The notes: a model not told the origin generated them from the sequence alone. A stretch of DNA of 64,000 bases from an uncultured Paracoccaceae bacterium (GCA_947499725.1 CANMPK010000001.1:806001-870000), one strand, 5' to 3'; positions 1 through 9,660 are shown, counted from the first letter of the stretch. Translations and numbers: made by a program.

Positions 1-1007
1 TGCGTGCCCACAAGGCGGAAGCTGATCTTGGCAGAGGCTTCGGCAGGTAGAACGGTTTTGAACCCATCGCCTGTATAGCCGCCCGTGATTCCGTTCACTT
101 CGCAGGTTGGCTGAGACCAGATCATTTCCAAAGGCGTACGGCCTGTTTCACCCGCTGGTTCTGACAGGTTTACATCGCCAAGGAAGGTTTTGTGATCAAA
201 GTTCAGCGCTTCCCATTGAGCAGCAACTTCAGGTGTTAGCTCTGGAACGCCATCATAGAATCCATCCAACGTGATACGCCCGTTGTCATCATGCAGGCCT
301 GCAATGATTTTCGACAACACGCGGATCGGATTCATTGCCACGCCGCCGAACATACCGGAATGCAAATCTTTGTTGGCGGCTTTAATGGTGATCTCTTCGC
401 CAAGCAGGCCACGCAGAGTGGTGATGATCGCTGGCGTCTTGCTTTGGAACAGCCCAGTGTCGCAAATCAGTGCGATATCGCTTTTCAGCTCTTCGGCGTT
501 TTCCTTCATGAAAGGCACCAAAGAGGGCGATCCGCTCTCTTCTTCGCCTTCAAACATAAATGTGATCTTGCACGGCAAGGTGCCGTTGACGCTGCCCCAA
601 GCGCGACAGGCCTCGACAAAGGTCATCAACTGGCCTTTATCATCCGACGATCCACGGCCACGAATGACCTGCCCATTGGGTGTCTCTTCAAGCGCTGGTG
701 CAAATGGATCGCTGTCCCAAAGCTCAAGCGGATCAACCGGCTGAACGTCATAGTGACCGTAAAACAGCACATGTGGGCCATCGCCCTCCACATGACCAAC
801 GACCATCGGATGGCCTGGGGTAGGGCGCTTTTCTGCTGCAATACCAATGGATTGCAGATCGCTCACCAACCAATCTGCGGCTGTATCGCAGTCTTTCTTG
901 AAAGCAGGGTCCGTTGAAATTGATGGAATTCGCAAAAGGGTCAGTAGCCGATCAATCGCTTCAGGAAGCTGGGCGTCCACGCGATCCAGCACAGTGTCCA
1001 CAGACAT
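1..1007 (-). CDS. M20 family metallopeptidase (dipeptidase type), 3' end missing
   Basis: About 335 residues are present and the C-terminus runs off the left edge. The protein should be a cytosolic di-zinc peptidase of the M20/CNDP-like dipeptidase group. The metal-ligand motifs are visible in order: YGHYDVQP (His and Asp), [10 protein letters not shown] (bridging Asp) and EGEEESGSP (catalytic and ligand Glu), followed by the start of the dimerisation domain. The start is the ATG at 1007-1005, giving [10 protein letters not shown]. It is divergent from hemA, with about 217 bp between them that hold the hemA control region. The substrate is not deducible; a peptide or N-acyl amino acid is likely. 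Confidence 0.88.
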   Translation of the reverse strand, partial: MSVDTVLDRVDAQLPEAIDRLLTLLRIPSISTDPAFKKDCDTAADWLVSDLQSIGIAAEKRPTPGHPMVVGHVEGDGPHVLFYGHYDVQPVDPLELWDSDPFAPALEETPNGQVIRGRGSSDDKGQLMTFVEACRAWGSVNGTLPCKITFMFEGEEESGSPSLVPFMKENAEELKSDIALICDTGLFQSKTPAIITTLRGLLGEEITIKAANKDLHSGMFGGVAMNPIRVLSKIIAGLHDDNGRITLDGFYDGVPELTPEVAAQWEALNFDHKTFLGDVNLSEPAGETGRTPLEMIWSQPTCEVNGITGGYTGDGFKTVLPAEASAKISFRLVGT

Positions 1008-1075
1008 AGGGGAGAGTCCTTTGACAGGTTTCGTTTCGGCGACCGTAGCAGCCTATACGCGACTGTCCACCCAAC

Positions 1076-1089
1076 TTGATCCTGATCAA
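1076..1089. promoter_or_regulatory. FnrL/FNR-type binding site upstream of hemA
   Basis: TTGAT-CCTG-ATCAA is an exact match to the FNR/FnrL consensus TTGAT-N4-ATCAA. Its centre is about 142 bp before the hemA GTG. A site centred at -41.5 would put a start of transcription near 1124, and TATTCT at 1111-1116 is in the right place for a -10 element. FnrL is known to control hemA in Rhodobacter; the same role here is an inference. Confidence 0.7.
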
Positions 1090-1224
1090 AGTGACGCAGT
1101 TCGTAATTTGTATTCTGGTCATGTGAGAAAACGCACATTATATCAACAGGACAATGACGGATTTGTAGCAATACGAATCTCGATAGGACGCAAGCCCTAC
1201 GCCAGTAAGACCGGAGGCAAGCCA

Positions 1225-2448
1225 GTGGACTATTCCGCAAAGCTCGACCAAGCACTTCAGACCCTTCACGACGAAGGCCGTTATCGTACGTTCATCGATA
1301 TCGAACGTAAAAAGGGCCAGTTCCCTCATGCGGTTTGGCGCAAAGAAGATGGCACTGAAAAGAACATCACTGTGTGGTGTGGCAACGACTATCTGGGCAT
1401 GGGCCAACATCCGGTTGTTCTGAACGCAATGCACGAGGCGATTGACGCAACAGGCGCGGGTTCTGGCGGCACGCGCAATATCTCTGGCACCACAGTATAT
1501 CACAACATGCTGGAAGCCGAGATTTCTGATTTGCACCAAAAAGACAGCGCCTTGCTGTTCACCAGCGCATATAACGCAAATGACGCAACGCTTTCTACGC
1601 TGCATCAGCTGTTCCCGGGCCTGATCATCTATTCTGACGAATTGAACCACGCGTCTATGATCGAAGGCATCCGCCGTCACGGTGGTCAGAAACGTATTTT
1701 CCGCCACAACGACGTTGCGCACCTGCGCGAGTTGCTGGAAGCAGACGATCCAAAAGCGCCAAAGATGCTGGCCTTTGAATCCATCTATTCCATGGATGGC
1801 GACATTGCCCCGATCAAAGAGCTTTGTGATCTGGCAGACGAATTCAACGCATTGACCTATTTGGACGAAGTCCATGCGGTTGGCATGTACGGCCCTCGTG
1901 GGGGCGGTGTGTCTGAACGCGATGGTTTGGTTGATCGTATCGACATCATCAATGGCACGCTCGCGAAAGCCTTTGGTGTTCAAGGCGGCTATATCGCGGC
2001 TTCTGAACGTCTTTGTGATGCGATCCGGTCTTATGCGCCTGGCTTCATCTTTACGTCTTCCATCGCACCGGCTGTTGCAGCAGGCGCGACCGCATCGATT
2101 GCATTCCTAAAGCAAGACCAGACACTGCGGGAGCAGCACCAGTTGCAAGCGCGTATTCTGAAAATGCGCCTGAAAGGGCTGGGGATGCCGATCATTGATC
2201 ATGGCACCCATATTGTTCCGGTGATCGTGGGCAATCCAGTGCATACGAAAAAGCTGAGCGATATGCTGTTGGAAGATCACGGAATTTACGTTCAGCCGAT
2301 CAATTTCCCGACCGTTCCGCGCGGCACAGAGCGCCTGCGCTTTACGCCATCGCCAGTACACGGTCCGAAAGAGATTGATGCCCTAGTTCGCGCAATGGAC
2401 GAGTTATGGTCTCATTGTGCGCTGAATCGCGCCGAATTAGCTGGCTAA
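1225..2448 (+). CDS. hemA: 5-aminolevulinate synthase
   Basis: This PLP enzyme condenses glycine with succinyl-CoA to 5-aminolevulinate, the first step of the C4 tetrapyrrole pathway. The chosen start is GTG at 1225, preceded by GGAGG (1214-1218). It gives 407 residues beginning (M)[10 protein letters not shown], the usual family length. The open frame extends far upstream, but that part does not resemble the family. The PLP lysine lies in [13 protein letters not shown] and falls at residue 248, the same number as in the Rhodobacter enzyme. The glycine-rich [12 protein letters not shown] segment and the motif [12 protein letters not shown] are present. The gene stands alone after an FnrL-like box. 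Confidence 0.97.
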   Translation: MDYSAKLDQALQTLHDEGRYRTFIDIERKKGQFPHAVWRKEDGTEKNITVWCGNDYLGMGQHPVVLNAMHEAIDATGAGSGGTRNISGTTVYHNMLEAEISDLHQKDSALLFTSAYNANDATLSTLHQLFPGLIIYSDELNHASMIEGIRRHGGQKRIFRHNDVAHLRELLEADDPKAPKMLAFESIYSMDGDIAPIKELCDLADEFNALTYLDEVHAVGMYGPRGGGVSERDGLVDRIDIINGTLAKAFGVQGGYIAASERLCDAIRSYAPGFIFTSSIAPAVAAGATASIAFLKQDQTLREQHQLQARILKMRLKGLGMPIIDHGTHIVPVIVGNPVHTKKLSDMLLEDHGIYVQPINFPTVPRGTERLRFTPSPVHGPKEIDALVRAMDELWSHCALNRAELAG

Positions 2449-2489
2449 ACTTCCAAAACGTGCAAAATCCCTTGCGCTATGTTAACTTA

Positions 2490-2554
2490 GCCTCAATTAA
2501 GATGGGGAAACTCGAATCGGGGATGGTTACGAGTTTCCGTGGGGTAATTGAGGC
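2490..2554 (+). promoter_or_regulatory. Long two-part hairpin in the leader of the RodZ-like gene
   Basis: The sequence forms 10 perfect pairs (GCCTCAATTA at 2490-2499 with TAATTGAGGC at 2545-2554), a symmetric 7x7 internal loop, 8 more perfect pairs (GAAACTCG at 2507-2514 with CGAGTTTC at 2530-2537) and a 15-nt loop. The outer stem ends 12 nt before the ATG and directly abuts the likely ribosome binding site TGAGGG (2555-2560). There is no U-run, so it is not a terminator. An RNA element acting on translation is more likely than a protein operator, but this is inference. Confidence 0.6.
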
Positions 2555-2566
2555 TGAGGGCATCGT

Positions 2567-3781
2567 ATGATTGGGCGCAAGTGGCGCAAATCTGAGAGCG
2601 TGGAAGAAAACCCAAAAGGGTTTGACGACTACGACTTTCGTCTCGGTGATCAAATGCGAGGCGAACGCGCGACAATGGGCAAATCTTTGCTTGATGTTCA
2701 GCGCGAGCTACGCATCCGTGCCTCTTACGTTGCTGCGATCGAAAATGCAGACCCTTCCGCATTCGAAACTCCTGGCTTCATCGCTGGTTATGTGCGCTCT
2801 TACGCGCGCTATTTGAACCTTGATCCAGATGAGACTTTCCAAAAGTTTTGCATGGAAAGCGGCTTTGAAACTGCACATGGCATGTCTTCCGAAGCCTCCG
2901 GCAATCGTAAAGCTGTTGCTGGTGCTGCTGTGCTTTCGAAGGGGCCGAACCCAGATATTTTCAATTCCGCGTCCACACCTTTCATTCCTGCTCAAGAATC
3001 CCTTCTGTCTCGCATCGAACCGCGCGCCATTGGCTCGACCTTGGTTCTGCTGGCATTGATCGGTGGCATCGGCTACGGCGGCTGGTCCGTTTTGAACGAA
3101 GTGCAACGTGTGCAGCTTGCCCCAGTTGAGCAAACCCCAGTGGTTCTGTCTGACTTGGATCCTTTGGCAGAAGCGACAGAGCTTCCTTCAGGCGAGACCA
3201 CAGTTGACGCAGCAGGTGTGTTCAAACCGCCATCCAACACATTGGATCGTCTCTATCGTCCGCAGGCGCTTGATGTACCTGTGCTTGTGGCACGCGATGC
3301 TCCGATTTCCACTTTGAACCCACAATCCGTTGGAACTTTCTCTGCTGAAAGCCCGTCTTTGAGCGTGGCTGAAGCAACTGTACCTGCTGGCCCAGTTGTT
3401 CCGCAGGTTCTTGAAGACGCCAATCCAGAGCTGGTCATGTTCACAGTGCGTCCTGCATGGGTGCGTTTGCGCTCTGCAGACGGATCTGTCGTGTTTGAAG
3501 GCACAATGAACACAGGCGATGAATTTATCGTTCCGAACACAGAACAAGCGCCGACACTACAGGCGGGCATGTCTGGGTCTGTTTACTTCCGCGCTGGTAG
3601 CGAAATTCGTGGTCCAGTCGGTAGCGGAACAGCCGTTGTGCGCAATGTGCCTGTGAACCTTGCTTCGGTTCAGGAGAACCTAGAGATCGCAGACCTAACA
3701 GCGGATGATGCGCTGGCAGAGGTTGTCTCTATTGCAGCGGCGCAAAACGTCGTCATCGATACTGAAAACAGCGCAGAATAA
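2567..3781 (+). CDS. rodZ: RodZ-like cytoskeletal helix-turn-helix membrane protein
   Basis: The 404-residue protein has RodZ architecture. A cytoplasmic HTH_25-type domain at about residues 25-95 includes GKSLLDVQRELRIRASYVAA and GFIAGYVRSYARYL. A single membrane span lies near residues 154-176 (GSTLVLLALIGGIGYGG), followed by a low-complexity periplasmic linker and a C-terminal DUF4115 beta domain at about 288-360. RodZ links MreB to the wall elongation machinery. The start ATG at 2567 follows TGAGGG. A terminator lies right after the gene, so it is probably transcribed alone from the hairpin-bearing leader. Confidence 0.85.
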   Translation: MIGRKWRKSESVEENPKGFDDYDFRLGDQMRGERATMGKSLLDVQRELRIRASYVAAIENADPSAFETPGFIAGYVRSYARYLNLDPDETFQKFCMESGFETAHGMSSEASGNRKAVAGAAVLSKGPNPDIFNSASTPFIPAQESLLSRIEPRAIGSTLVLLALIGGIGYGGWSVLNEVQRVQLAPVEQTPVVLSDLDPLAEATELPSGETTVDAAGVFKPPSNTLDRLYRPQALDVPVLVARDAPISTLNPQSVGTFSAESPSLSVAEATVPAGPVVPQVLEDANPELVMFTVRPAWVRLRSADGSVVFEGTMNTGDEFIVPNTEQAPTLQAGMSGSVYFRAGSEIRGPVGSGTAVVRNVPVNLASVQENLEIADLTADDALAEVVSIAAAQNVVIDTENSAE

Positions 3782-3828
3782 GTTTTCTTACATTGTCGCA
3801 TTGCCCAATGCCGGGCATCCGCTTACAT

Positions 3829-3860
3829 AAGCCCCAACGACCTTTCGTATGGGGCTTTTT
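3829..3860 (+). terminator. Rho-independent terminator of the RodZ-like gene, abutting ispG
   Basis: AAGCCCCA (3829-3836) pairs with TGGGGCTT (3850-3857), followed by TTTTT up to base 3860. The very next base is the A of the preferred ispG ATG. Confidence 0.7.
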
Positions 3861-4982
3861 ATGTCTTTGAACCATATCCGCCCGTGGCGCACGATTGAAC
3901 GCCGCAAATCTCGCCAAATCATGGTGGGCAATGTGCCTGTAGGTGGGGATGCTCCGATCGCGGTGCAAACCATGACCAATACAGACAGCGGTGACGTTAA
4001 AGCCACGCTGGGCCAAGTGATCGCAGCCGCAGAGGCAGGGGCAGATATCGTGCGTATCTCGGTGCCAGATGTCGCCGCATCAACCGCCCTGAAAGAGATC
4101 ACCAAAGAAAGCCCTGTGCCCATCGTGGCAGACATTCACTTTCACTACAAACGCGCCATCGAAGCCGCAGAGGCGGGCGCGGCTTGCCTACGGATCAACC
4201 CAGGCAACATTGGGGATGATAAGCGCGTCAAAGAGGTAATTAAGGCTGCAAAAGACCACGGCTGTTCGATCCGTATTGGCGTAAACGCTGGGTCTTTGGA
4301 AAAGCACCTGCTGGATAAATATGCTGAACCATGCCCTGACGCGATGGTGGAATCAGGTTTGGATCACATCAAGATCCTGCAAGACAATGATTTCCACGAA
4401 TTCAAAATCAGTGTGAAAGCTTCTGACGTCTTTATGTCCGCCGCAGCCTATCAAATGCTGGCAGATGCAACAGACGCGCCGATCCACCTTGGTATCACTG
4501 AGGCAGGAGGCTTTGTCTCCGGCACGATCAAATCCGCGATTGGTTTAGGCCAACTGCTATGGATGGGCATTGGAGATACATTGCGTGTAAGCCTATCGGC
4601 TGATCCCGTAGAAGAAGTCAAAGTTGGCTTTGAAATTCTAAAATCTCTGGGCCTGCGTCACCGCGGTGTTAACATCATATCCTGCCCGAGCTGCGCACGC
4701 CAAGGCTTTGATGTTATTAAAACAGTTGAGACTCTTGAGAAACGACTCGAACATGTAAAAACGCCCATGAGCCTGTCGATTATTGGCTGTGTGGTGAATG
4801 GGCCAGGCGAAGCTTTGATGACCGATGTCGGCTTTACCGGAGGCGGCGCGGGCAGCGGTATGGTCTATTTGGCCGGTAAAGCCAGCCACAAGATGTCCAA
4901 TGATCAGATGATCGAAAACATCGTGGAAGAGGTCGAGAAAAAAGCGGCCCAAATCGATCAGGCCGCTGTTTCTGAAGAATAA
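3861..4982 (+). CDS. ispG: 4-hydroxy-3-methylbut-2-en-1-yl diphosphate synthase (IspG/GcpE)
   Basis: IspG converts 2-C-methylerythritol 2,4-cyclodiphosphate to HMBPP in the MEP isoprenoid pathway using a [4Fe-4S] cluster. The TIM-barrel part contains [19 protein letters not shown] and [10 protein letters not shown]. The cluster ligands lie in ISCPSCAR and [13 protein letters not shown]. The preferred start at 3861 gives 373 residues ([10 protein letters not shown]), matching how relatives begin. An in-frame ATG at 3849 lies in the loop and right arm of the upstream terminator. Neither start has a classical ribosome binding site other than the GGGG of that hairpin. Confidence 0.96.
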   Translation: MSLNHIRPWRTIERRKSRQIMVGNVPVGGDAPIAVQTMTNTDSGDVKATLGQVIAAAEAGADIVRISVPDVAASTALKEITKESPVPIVADIHFHYKRAIEAAEAGAACLRINPGNIGDDKRVKEVIKAAKDHGCSIRIGVNAGSLEKHLLDKYAEPCPDAMVESGLDHIKILQDNDFHEFKISVKASDVFMSAAAYQMLADATDAPIHLGITEAGGFVSGTIKSAIGLGQLLWMGIGDTLRVSLSADPVEEVKVGFEILKSLGLRHRGVNIISCPSCARQGFDVIKTVETLEKRLEHVKTPMSLSIIGCVVNGPGEALMTDVGFTGGGAGSGMVYLAGKASHKMSNDQMIENIVEEVEKKAAQIDQAAVSEE

Positions 4983-5000
4983 TAGCTTTGAAAAGCGCGC

Positions 5001-5741
5001 TTAACCGCGCTTTTCAGATACCATGGCTTGCATGCCTTCCAATGGCACATAGCCACGCAGCAATTGATCCTGCAAAACAAAGGTTGGTGTGCCGCTGATC
5101 TGCAAACGCTGCGCCAACTCACGTGTGGATTGGATTTCCGCAGTGACGTCTTCGCTTTCCATGTGCCCAAGAATTTGTGTTGGATCAAATCCCAAGGAAT
5201 TGGCCAAACGCGTCAATGTCACTTGATTAATAGAAGAGGTCATCGTGATCAGCGCGTCATGCACGGTTTCATAAGCCTCTGCGCCTTCAAGCTGCTTTAC
5301 GGCAATGGCAAAACGAGAACTGAGCAAAGAATCTTCGCCCAAGATCGGGAATTCCTTCATGATCAAACGGATATTACCGTCAGCTGAAATCAATTCCTTC
5401 ACGTCTTCATGGGCACGGCGGCAATAGCCGCAGCGGTAATCCACAAATTCAACAAGCGTGATGTCACCCTCTGGATTGCCACCAACCCAAGAATACCCAT
5501 CGTCAAAGATGTCATCTGAGTTCACAGACACCAGAGAGAAATCCTGATTGGCTTGTTCAGCCTGCTGACGTTCTTCTAGAACAGCCACGGCTTCCATGAT
5601 CACCTGAGGGTTCTCAAGCAGATAGGCACGCACTTGGTCCCCAAAGGCCTCACGCTCTGCGTTGCTCATCTTATCCAGATCAAGCGCAACAGCGGGCAGG
5701 GTAAATGCCGCAAGGGCTGCTGCCAAAATGGGTGTCTTCAC
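5001..5741 (-). CDS. DsbA family thioredoxin-fold protein, periplasmic
   Basis: A 246-residue exported thiol oxidoreductase. The start is GTG at 5741, preceded by AGGAG, and gives a clear signal peptide (KTPILAAALAAFTLPAVA) followed by mature LDLDKMSNAE. An N-terminal helical segment contains NPQVIMEAVAVLEERQQ, as in Com1/BdbD-like proteins. The thioredoxin-like domain carries the CXXC site C104-G-Y-C107 in FVDYRCGYCRRAHED, and the cis-proline loop is GTPTFV. It lies 13 bp downstream of the M48 protease gene on the same strand, so the two are probably cotranscribed and act on envelope proteins. No DsbB partner is in the window. Confidence 0.88.
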   Translation of the reverse strand: MKTPILAAALAAFTLPAVALDLDKMSNAEREAFGDQVRAYLLENPQVIMEAVAVLEERQQAEQANQDFSLVSVNSDDIFDDGYSWVGGNPEGDITLVEFVDYRCGYCRRAHEDVKELISADGNIRLIMKEFPILGEDSLLSSRFAIAVKQLEGAEAYETVHDALITMTSSINQVTLTRLANSLGFDPTQILGHMESEDVTAEIQSTRELAQRLQISGTPTFVLQDQLLRGYVPLEGMQAMVSEKRG

Positions 5742-5754
5742 AAGGGTTCTCCTA

Positions 5755-7113
5755 TTATTTCTTTTCGGCGCGTTTCGCCGCCAATTGTATATCATCTGCG
5801 CGGCGCCAACCTCTGGAGCCTTCCGGCAAGAGACCAAGCGCGCGTTTGGCCTGAATACCTGCATCTTTCATGCGCCCTTGCAAGGCGTAACGTTCAGCAG
5901 AGGCCACCGCAGCCATGCCCGGATTACCGGTTTGTGCATAAGCAGACGCCAGATCGCGTAAAACACGACCATCTCTGAAATCTCGGCTACGGGCTTTTTC
6001 CAATGAATTCAACGCAGACTTGGGCTGACCGGCAGCCAACAAAGCCCGACCATAGCTGCCCAAACACTGGGCATTGTTCGGCGCGCGATCAACGCAGCCT
6101 TTATAGGCAGGTAAGGCGGCTTGGAAATTGCGGCTTTCCAGTAAGATTTGTCCCTTAAGTTCATAATAGTAAGGATCTTTTGGACGCAGGGCGATGGCTT
6201 TATTGATCGAAGCCAGCGCCTTTTTCGTGTCCGACAAGCGGTGATGCATCGCCGCTTCGCGCATCAGACGGATGTCCTCAGAAGGGCTGTTTTTCAAATC
6301 GCGTCGCGTGGCTTTGGGATTGCGAATAAAGGCCGATAGTTTGCCTTTGGCCCGCGCAAACCAGTAAATCGCTGCTGGATCGGCTGTAGAACGCCCTGCA
6401 AATGCGGATGCCGCAGCTTTGGCCACGCGCAGTCGATCCCGCGTTAAAGGATGCGAGCGCACATAGGGATCTTGTCGCGACGTGTTCAGCACTTCTTGAC
6501 CACGAAACAACTCGAACACATCCACAGCGCCCTGTGTATCTGCGCCGGCCTGAACCATATAATTGATGGCGGACTTATCCGCCGAAGCTTCTTCAGCCCG
6601 CGTATGAGATAAAAACACCCGCTGCGCCGAGCTTTGCACGCCGATCGCGATGCCAGCGCCCAGCTCTCCGTTTCCAGAAGCCGCGCCTGCAACCGCAGCC
6701 AAGGCCAAGCCCAAGCCCGCGACTGTGCGCGCATTGCCAAAGTTCTGCGCCCGACGCGCAATATGGCCATTAGCGATATGCGCCGCCTCATGAGCGATCA
6801 CTGCACGGATCATATCAGGCGTGCCGCTACGCAGGATCAAACCGGAATGTAGGAAGATATGATTTCGGTCGACCACAAAGGCATTCAGGTTGCTGTCCTT
6901 CACCACGAGGATTTTCACCGAACTGCCTAATCCAGCCGCATTCAAAATGGGCTGGGCCAGTCGTTGTAGGGAATATTCTATATCCGGATCGCGCAGAATG
7001 GTCACCGCGCGAGCGGGCAGGGCCGCAACTAAACCGATAGAGACAACAACAGTTGCCAAAACAGATCGACGCAAGCTGGTTGACGCCCGTTTGAAATAAC
7101 GCTCAATACTCAT
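5755..7113 (-). CDS. M48 family zinc metalloprotease with TPR repeats (BepA-like)
   Basis: About 452 residues. The chosen start MSIERYFKRAS precedes a signal sequence ending in LPARA. The zinc site HEAAH is in IRAVIAHEAAHIANGHIARR near residue 107, with a distal Glu in HTRAEEASADKSAINYM. The C-terminal half has TPR-like repeats (AMHHRLSDTKKALASINKAI and similar). The architecture matches the BepA/YfgC group, periplasmic proteases that check outer-membrane protein assembly. The start is uncertain: an in-frame ATG at 7137 would overlap the start codon of the divergent aminotransferase gene, and neither start has a strong ribosome binding site. Confidence 0.87.
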   Translation of the reverse strand: MSIERYFKRASTSLRRSVLATVVVSIGLVAALPARAVTILRDPDIEYSLQRLAQPILNAAGLGSSVKILVVKDSNLNAFVVDRNHIFLHSGLILRSGTPDMIRAVIAHEAAHIANGHIARRAQNFGNARTVAGLGLALAAVAGAASGNGELGAGIAIGVQSSAQRVFLSHTRAEEASADKSAINYMVQAGADTQGAVDVFELFRGQEVLNTSRQDPYVRSHPLTRDRLRVAKAAASAFAGRSTADPAAIYWFARAKGKLSAFIRNPKATRRDLKNSPSEDIRLMREAAMHHRLSDTKKALASINKAIALRPKDPYYYELKGQILLESRNFQAALPAYKGCVDRAPNNAQCLGSYGRALLAAGQPKSALNSLEKARSRDFRDGRVLRDLASAYAQTGNPGMAAVASAERYALQGRMKDAGIQAKRALGLLPEGSRGWRRADDIQLAAKRAEKK

Positions 7114-7135
7114 GCAGCTAATAGGACGGAATTTC

Positions 7136-8287
7136 ATGCGAATCTCAAGCCGAAGCGCGGTTGATCCCTTTATTGTGATGGACGTTATGGAGGCGGCCCG
7201 CAAAGCCGAGGACGCCGGACGCCATATTATACACATGGAAGTGGGCCAACCAGGCACGCCAGCGCCTTTGGCGGCTCGGCAAGCTTTAGCCGATCAGATG
7301 CTGTCAGACACGCTCGGCTATACGGTCGCGCTTGGGATTCCCGCGCTGCGCAAGCGTATCGCGCAGCTTTATGGCGAATGGTACAATGTCGATCTGAACC
7401 CTGATCGTGTGGTTGTCACCTCTGGTTCTTCTGGCGCGTTCTTGCTGGCTTTCACCGCTTTGTTTGATGCAGGCGATAATGTGGCCATCGGCGCGCCAGG
7501 CTATCCAAGCTATCGTCAGATCCTGAAAGCCCTTTCGCTGAACCCAATTGATTTGCCCAGCAAGCTGGAAAACCGCCTGCAACCAGTGCCGTCAGATTTT
7601 AACGATCTAGATGTGCAGGGGCTCTTGGTGGCCTCGCCGGGTAACCCAACGGGCACCATGCTGAACAAACCTGCCATGTCTGATTTGATTGGCGCATGCC
7701 ACGACAAAGGTGCGGCTTTCATCAGCGATGAAATCTATCATGGCATCGAATATGACGCCAAAGCGGTCACTGCACTGGAAATCACTGACGATTGCTATGT
7801 GATCAATTCTTTCAGCAAGTATTTCAGCATGACCGGCTGGCGCATCGGCTGGATGATTGTGCCTGAAGACCATGTGCGCCCGATTGAGCGCCTTGCCCAA
7901 AACATGTTCATCTGCGCGCCGCATGCCTCGCAAGTGGCTGCGTTGGCGGCGATGGATTGCCATGACGAGCTTGAAGCCAATATGGATGTCTACCGCGCCA
8001 ACCGTGCGCTGATGATCGAAGGGCTGCCAAAGGCGGGGTTCACCAAGTTCGCGCCACCTGATGGGGCGTTTTATGTCTATGCAGATGTGAGCGACTTCAC
8101 AGAAAACAGCCTTGATTTCGCAGCCGAGATTCTAGAGCACGCTGGCGTCGCCGTCACCCCGGGTTTGGATTTCGATCCCGTGCGCGGCGCACAGACGCTT
8201 CGGTTTTCCTATGCGCGCGGCACCGCAGACATCGCCGAAGGCCTTGAGCGATTGACCGCCTTTATGAAAGCGCGCGGCCATATCTAA
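7136..8287 (+). CDS. PLP-dependent aminotransferase, class I/II
   Basis: A 383-residue fold-type I aminotransferase. The PLP lysine is K228 in NSFSKYFSMTGWRIGWM. Other family signatures are VASPGNPTGTM, the PLP-ring Asp/Tyr segment ISDEIYHGIEY, and the C-terminal substrate arginine in LRFSYARG. The start at 7136 (MRISSRSAVDPF) is preceded by AGGACGGA; the frame opens earlier at 7112. It resembles broad aspartate/aromatic/branched-chain aminotransferases, and the substrate cannot be named. It is divergent from the M48 gene with about 22 bp between start codons, and lies just upstream of the amidase gene. Confidence 0.92.
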   Translation: MRISSRSAVDPFIVMDVMEAARKAEDAGRHIIHMEVGQPGTPAPLAARQALADQMLSDTLGYTVALGIPALRKRIAQLYGEWYNVDLNPDRVVVTSGSSGAFLLAFTALFDAGDNVAIGAPGYPSYRQILKALSLNPIDLPSKLENRLQPVPSDFNDLDVQGLLVASPGNPTGTMLNKPAMSDLIGACHDKGAAFISDEIYHGIEYDAKAVTALEITDDCYVINSFSKYFSMTGWRIGWMIVPEDHVRPIERLAQNMFICAPHASQVAALAAMDCHDELEANMDVYRANRALMIEGLPKAGFTKFAPPDGAFYVYADVSDFTENSLDFAAEILEHAGVAVTPGLDFDPVRGAQTLRFSYARGTADIAEGLERLTAFMKARGHI

Positions 8288-8344
8288 GTTTCGCCAAGGC
8301 GTCAGCTTTGCTATGCTCAAAAAAAAGCAGTGACAGGCCCTTAC

Positions 8345-9562
8345 ATGATCCGATTTATCACGGCAGTCTTTATGTTTTGCTATGCAACCGTTTCGGCTGC
8401 GCATGAATTTAGCGCGCTCGCCAGACTGGACGCCAGCCAAAGCGCGGTTCAAGACATTCGTAAGGGCGTGCAGATCGACCTTTCCTTGTCTCAAGGGGTG
8501 CCTTGGCGTCTGTTCATGCTAGAAGACCCACGCCGTCTGGTCATCGATTTCCGCGAAGTTGTGTGGCAGGGTGTCGATATCGACGCGCTTGATCAATCGG
8601 ACCGTATTCAAACCCTTCGAGCGGGCGGCTTTCGCCCTGGGTGGAGCCGCCTTGTGGCGGATTTAACGGTTCCGATGAAGATCGAACATGCGGAAATGAA
8701 GGTGAATGAGGAAACAGGCGCCGCCCATCTCAGCCTATCGCTTAAAGAAACGGACGCAGAAAGCTTCGCCGCCCTAACTGGCGAACCAGAAGACCCGCAT
8801 TGGGGCCACTCTATCCCAACGCTTACGCTTCAGAAACGCGAACCAAAACCCGATTGGGCCCCCACAGTTGTTGTGATTGATCCGGGGCATGGTGGCATTG
8901 ACCCAGGCGCGGAGCGCGGTGCCGCACAAGAGAAAGACTTGATGCTTACATTGGCACGCGAACTTCGCGACACGCTTCGCCGTGCTGGCGGTTTCGAAGT
9001 GCATCTGACCCGTGACAGCGATACCTTTGTTTCGCTTGAGGGGCGGGTCGCTTATGCCCATGAAAAACGTGCTGATCTCTTTGTGTCTTTGCACGCTGAT
9101 ATCGTTCAGCAGGGCCATGCAGAAGGGGCCACAGTATACACGCTGTCCGAAGACGCCAGTGATGCGGCTTCGCAGTATCTGGCAGAGCGCCACGACCGCA
9201 GCGCTGTTTTGGCAGGCATTGATCTGTCAGGCACCGACGATGTGATCGCCAATGTTTTGCTTGATCTAGCCCGCCTAGAAACGGCGCCGAGATCTGAGCG
9301 ACTGGCCAAAGCGATGGTGCTTGGTATGCAAGGCACAATTGGCAAGCTGAACAACAAACCATACCGACATGGCGGCTTCTCTGTTCTCAAGGCCGCAGAT
9401 ATCCCATCGGTTCTGATCGAGGTTGGTTTTATGTCCTCGGACCGGGATCTGGCCAACCTAAAGAACAGCGATTGGCGCCAACGCATGACCGAAGGCGTGC
9501 GTGATGGGCTACAGGCATGGGTGATTGCCGACAAAGCCGCCAGCGATTTGGTTCGCAAGTAA
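8345..9562 (+). CDS. N-acetylmuramoyl-L-alanine amidase (AmiC-like)
   Basis: A 405-residue periplasmic peptidoglycan hydrolase. A signal peptide (MIRFITAVFMFCYATVSAA) is followed by an AMIN domain at about residues 25-130 and an Amidase_3 zinc domain at about 175-395. Zinc-site motifs are visible as IDPGHGGIDPGAERG, SLHAD and the C-terminal catalytic Glu in PSVLIEVGFMSS. It splits the amide between N-acetylmuramate and the stem peptide, typically at division. The ATG at 8345 is chosen over an in-frame GTG at 8330 because it starts the signal peptide cleanly. It lies about 100 bp before the PBP1A gene, a common arrangement. Confidence 0.93.
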   Translation: MIRFITAVFMFCYATVSAAHEFSALARLDASQSAVQDIRKGVQIDLSLSQGVPWRLFMLEDPRRLVIDFREVVWQGVDIDALDQSDRIQTLRAGGFRPGWSRLVADLTVPMKIEHAEMKVNEETGAAHLSLSLKETDAESFAALTGEPEDPHWGHSIPTLTLQKREPKPDWAPTVVVIDPGHGGIDPGAERGAAQEKDLMLTLARELRDTLRRAGGFEVHLTRDSDTFVSLEGRVAYAHEKRADLFVSLHADIVQQGHAEGATVYTLSEDASDAASQYLAERHDRSAVLAGIDLSGTDDVIANVLLDLARLETAPRSERLAKAMVLGMQGTIGKLNNKPYRHGGFSVLKAADIPSVLIEVGFMSSDRDLANLKNSDWRQRMTEGVRDGLQAWVIADKAASDLVRK

Positions 9563-9660
9563 GGCAAACAAGCGAAATTCTGCGCGAAATTCCCCATGAT
9601 GTGTTTTGACCCCCGAAACCGCACCGCGTATAGAGAGGGGGGATTATATCGGGGGTCTAC

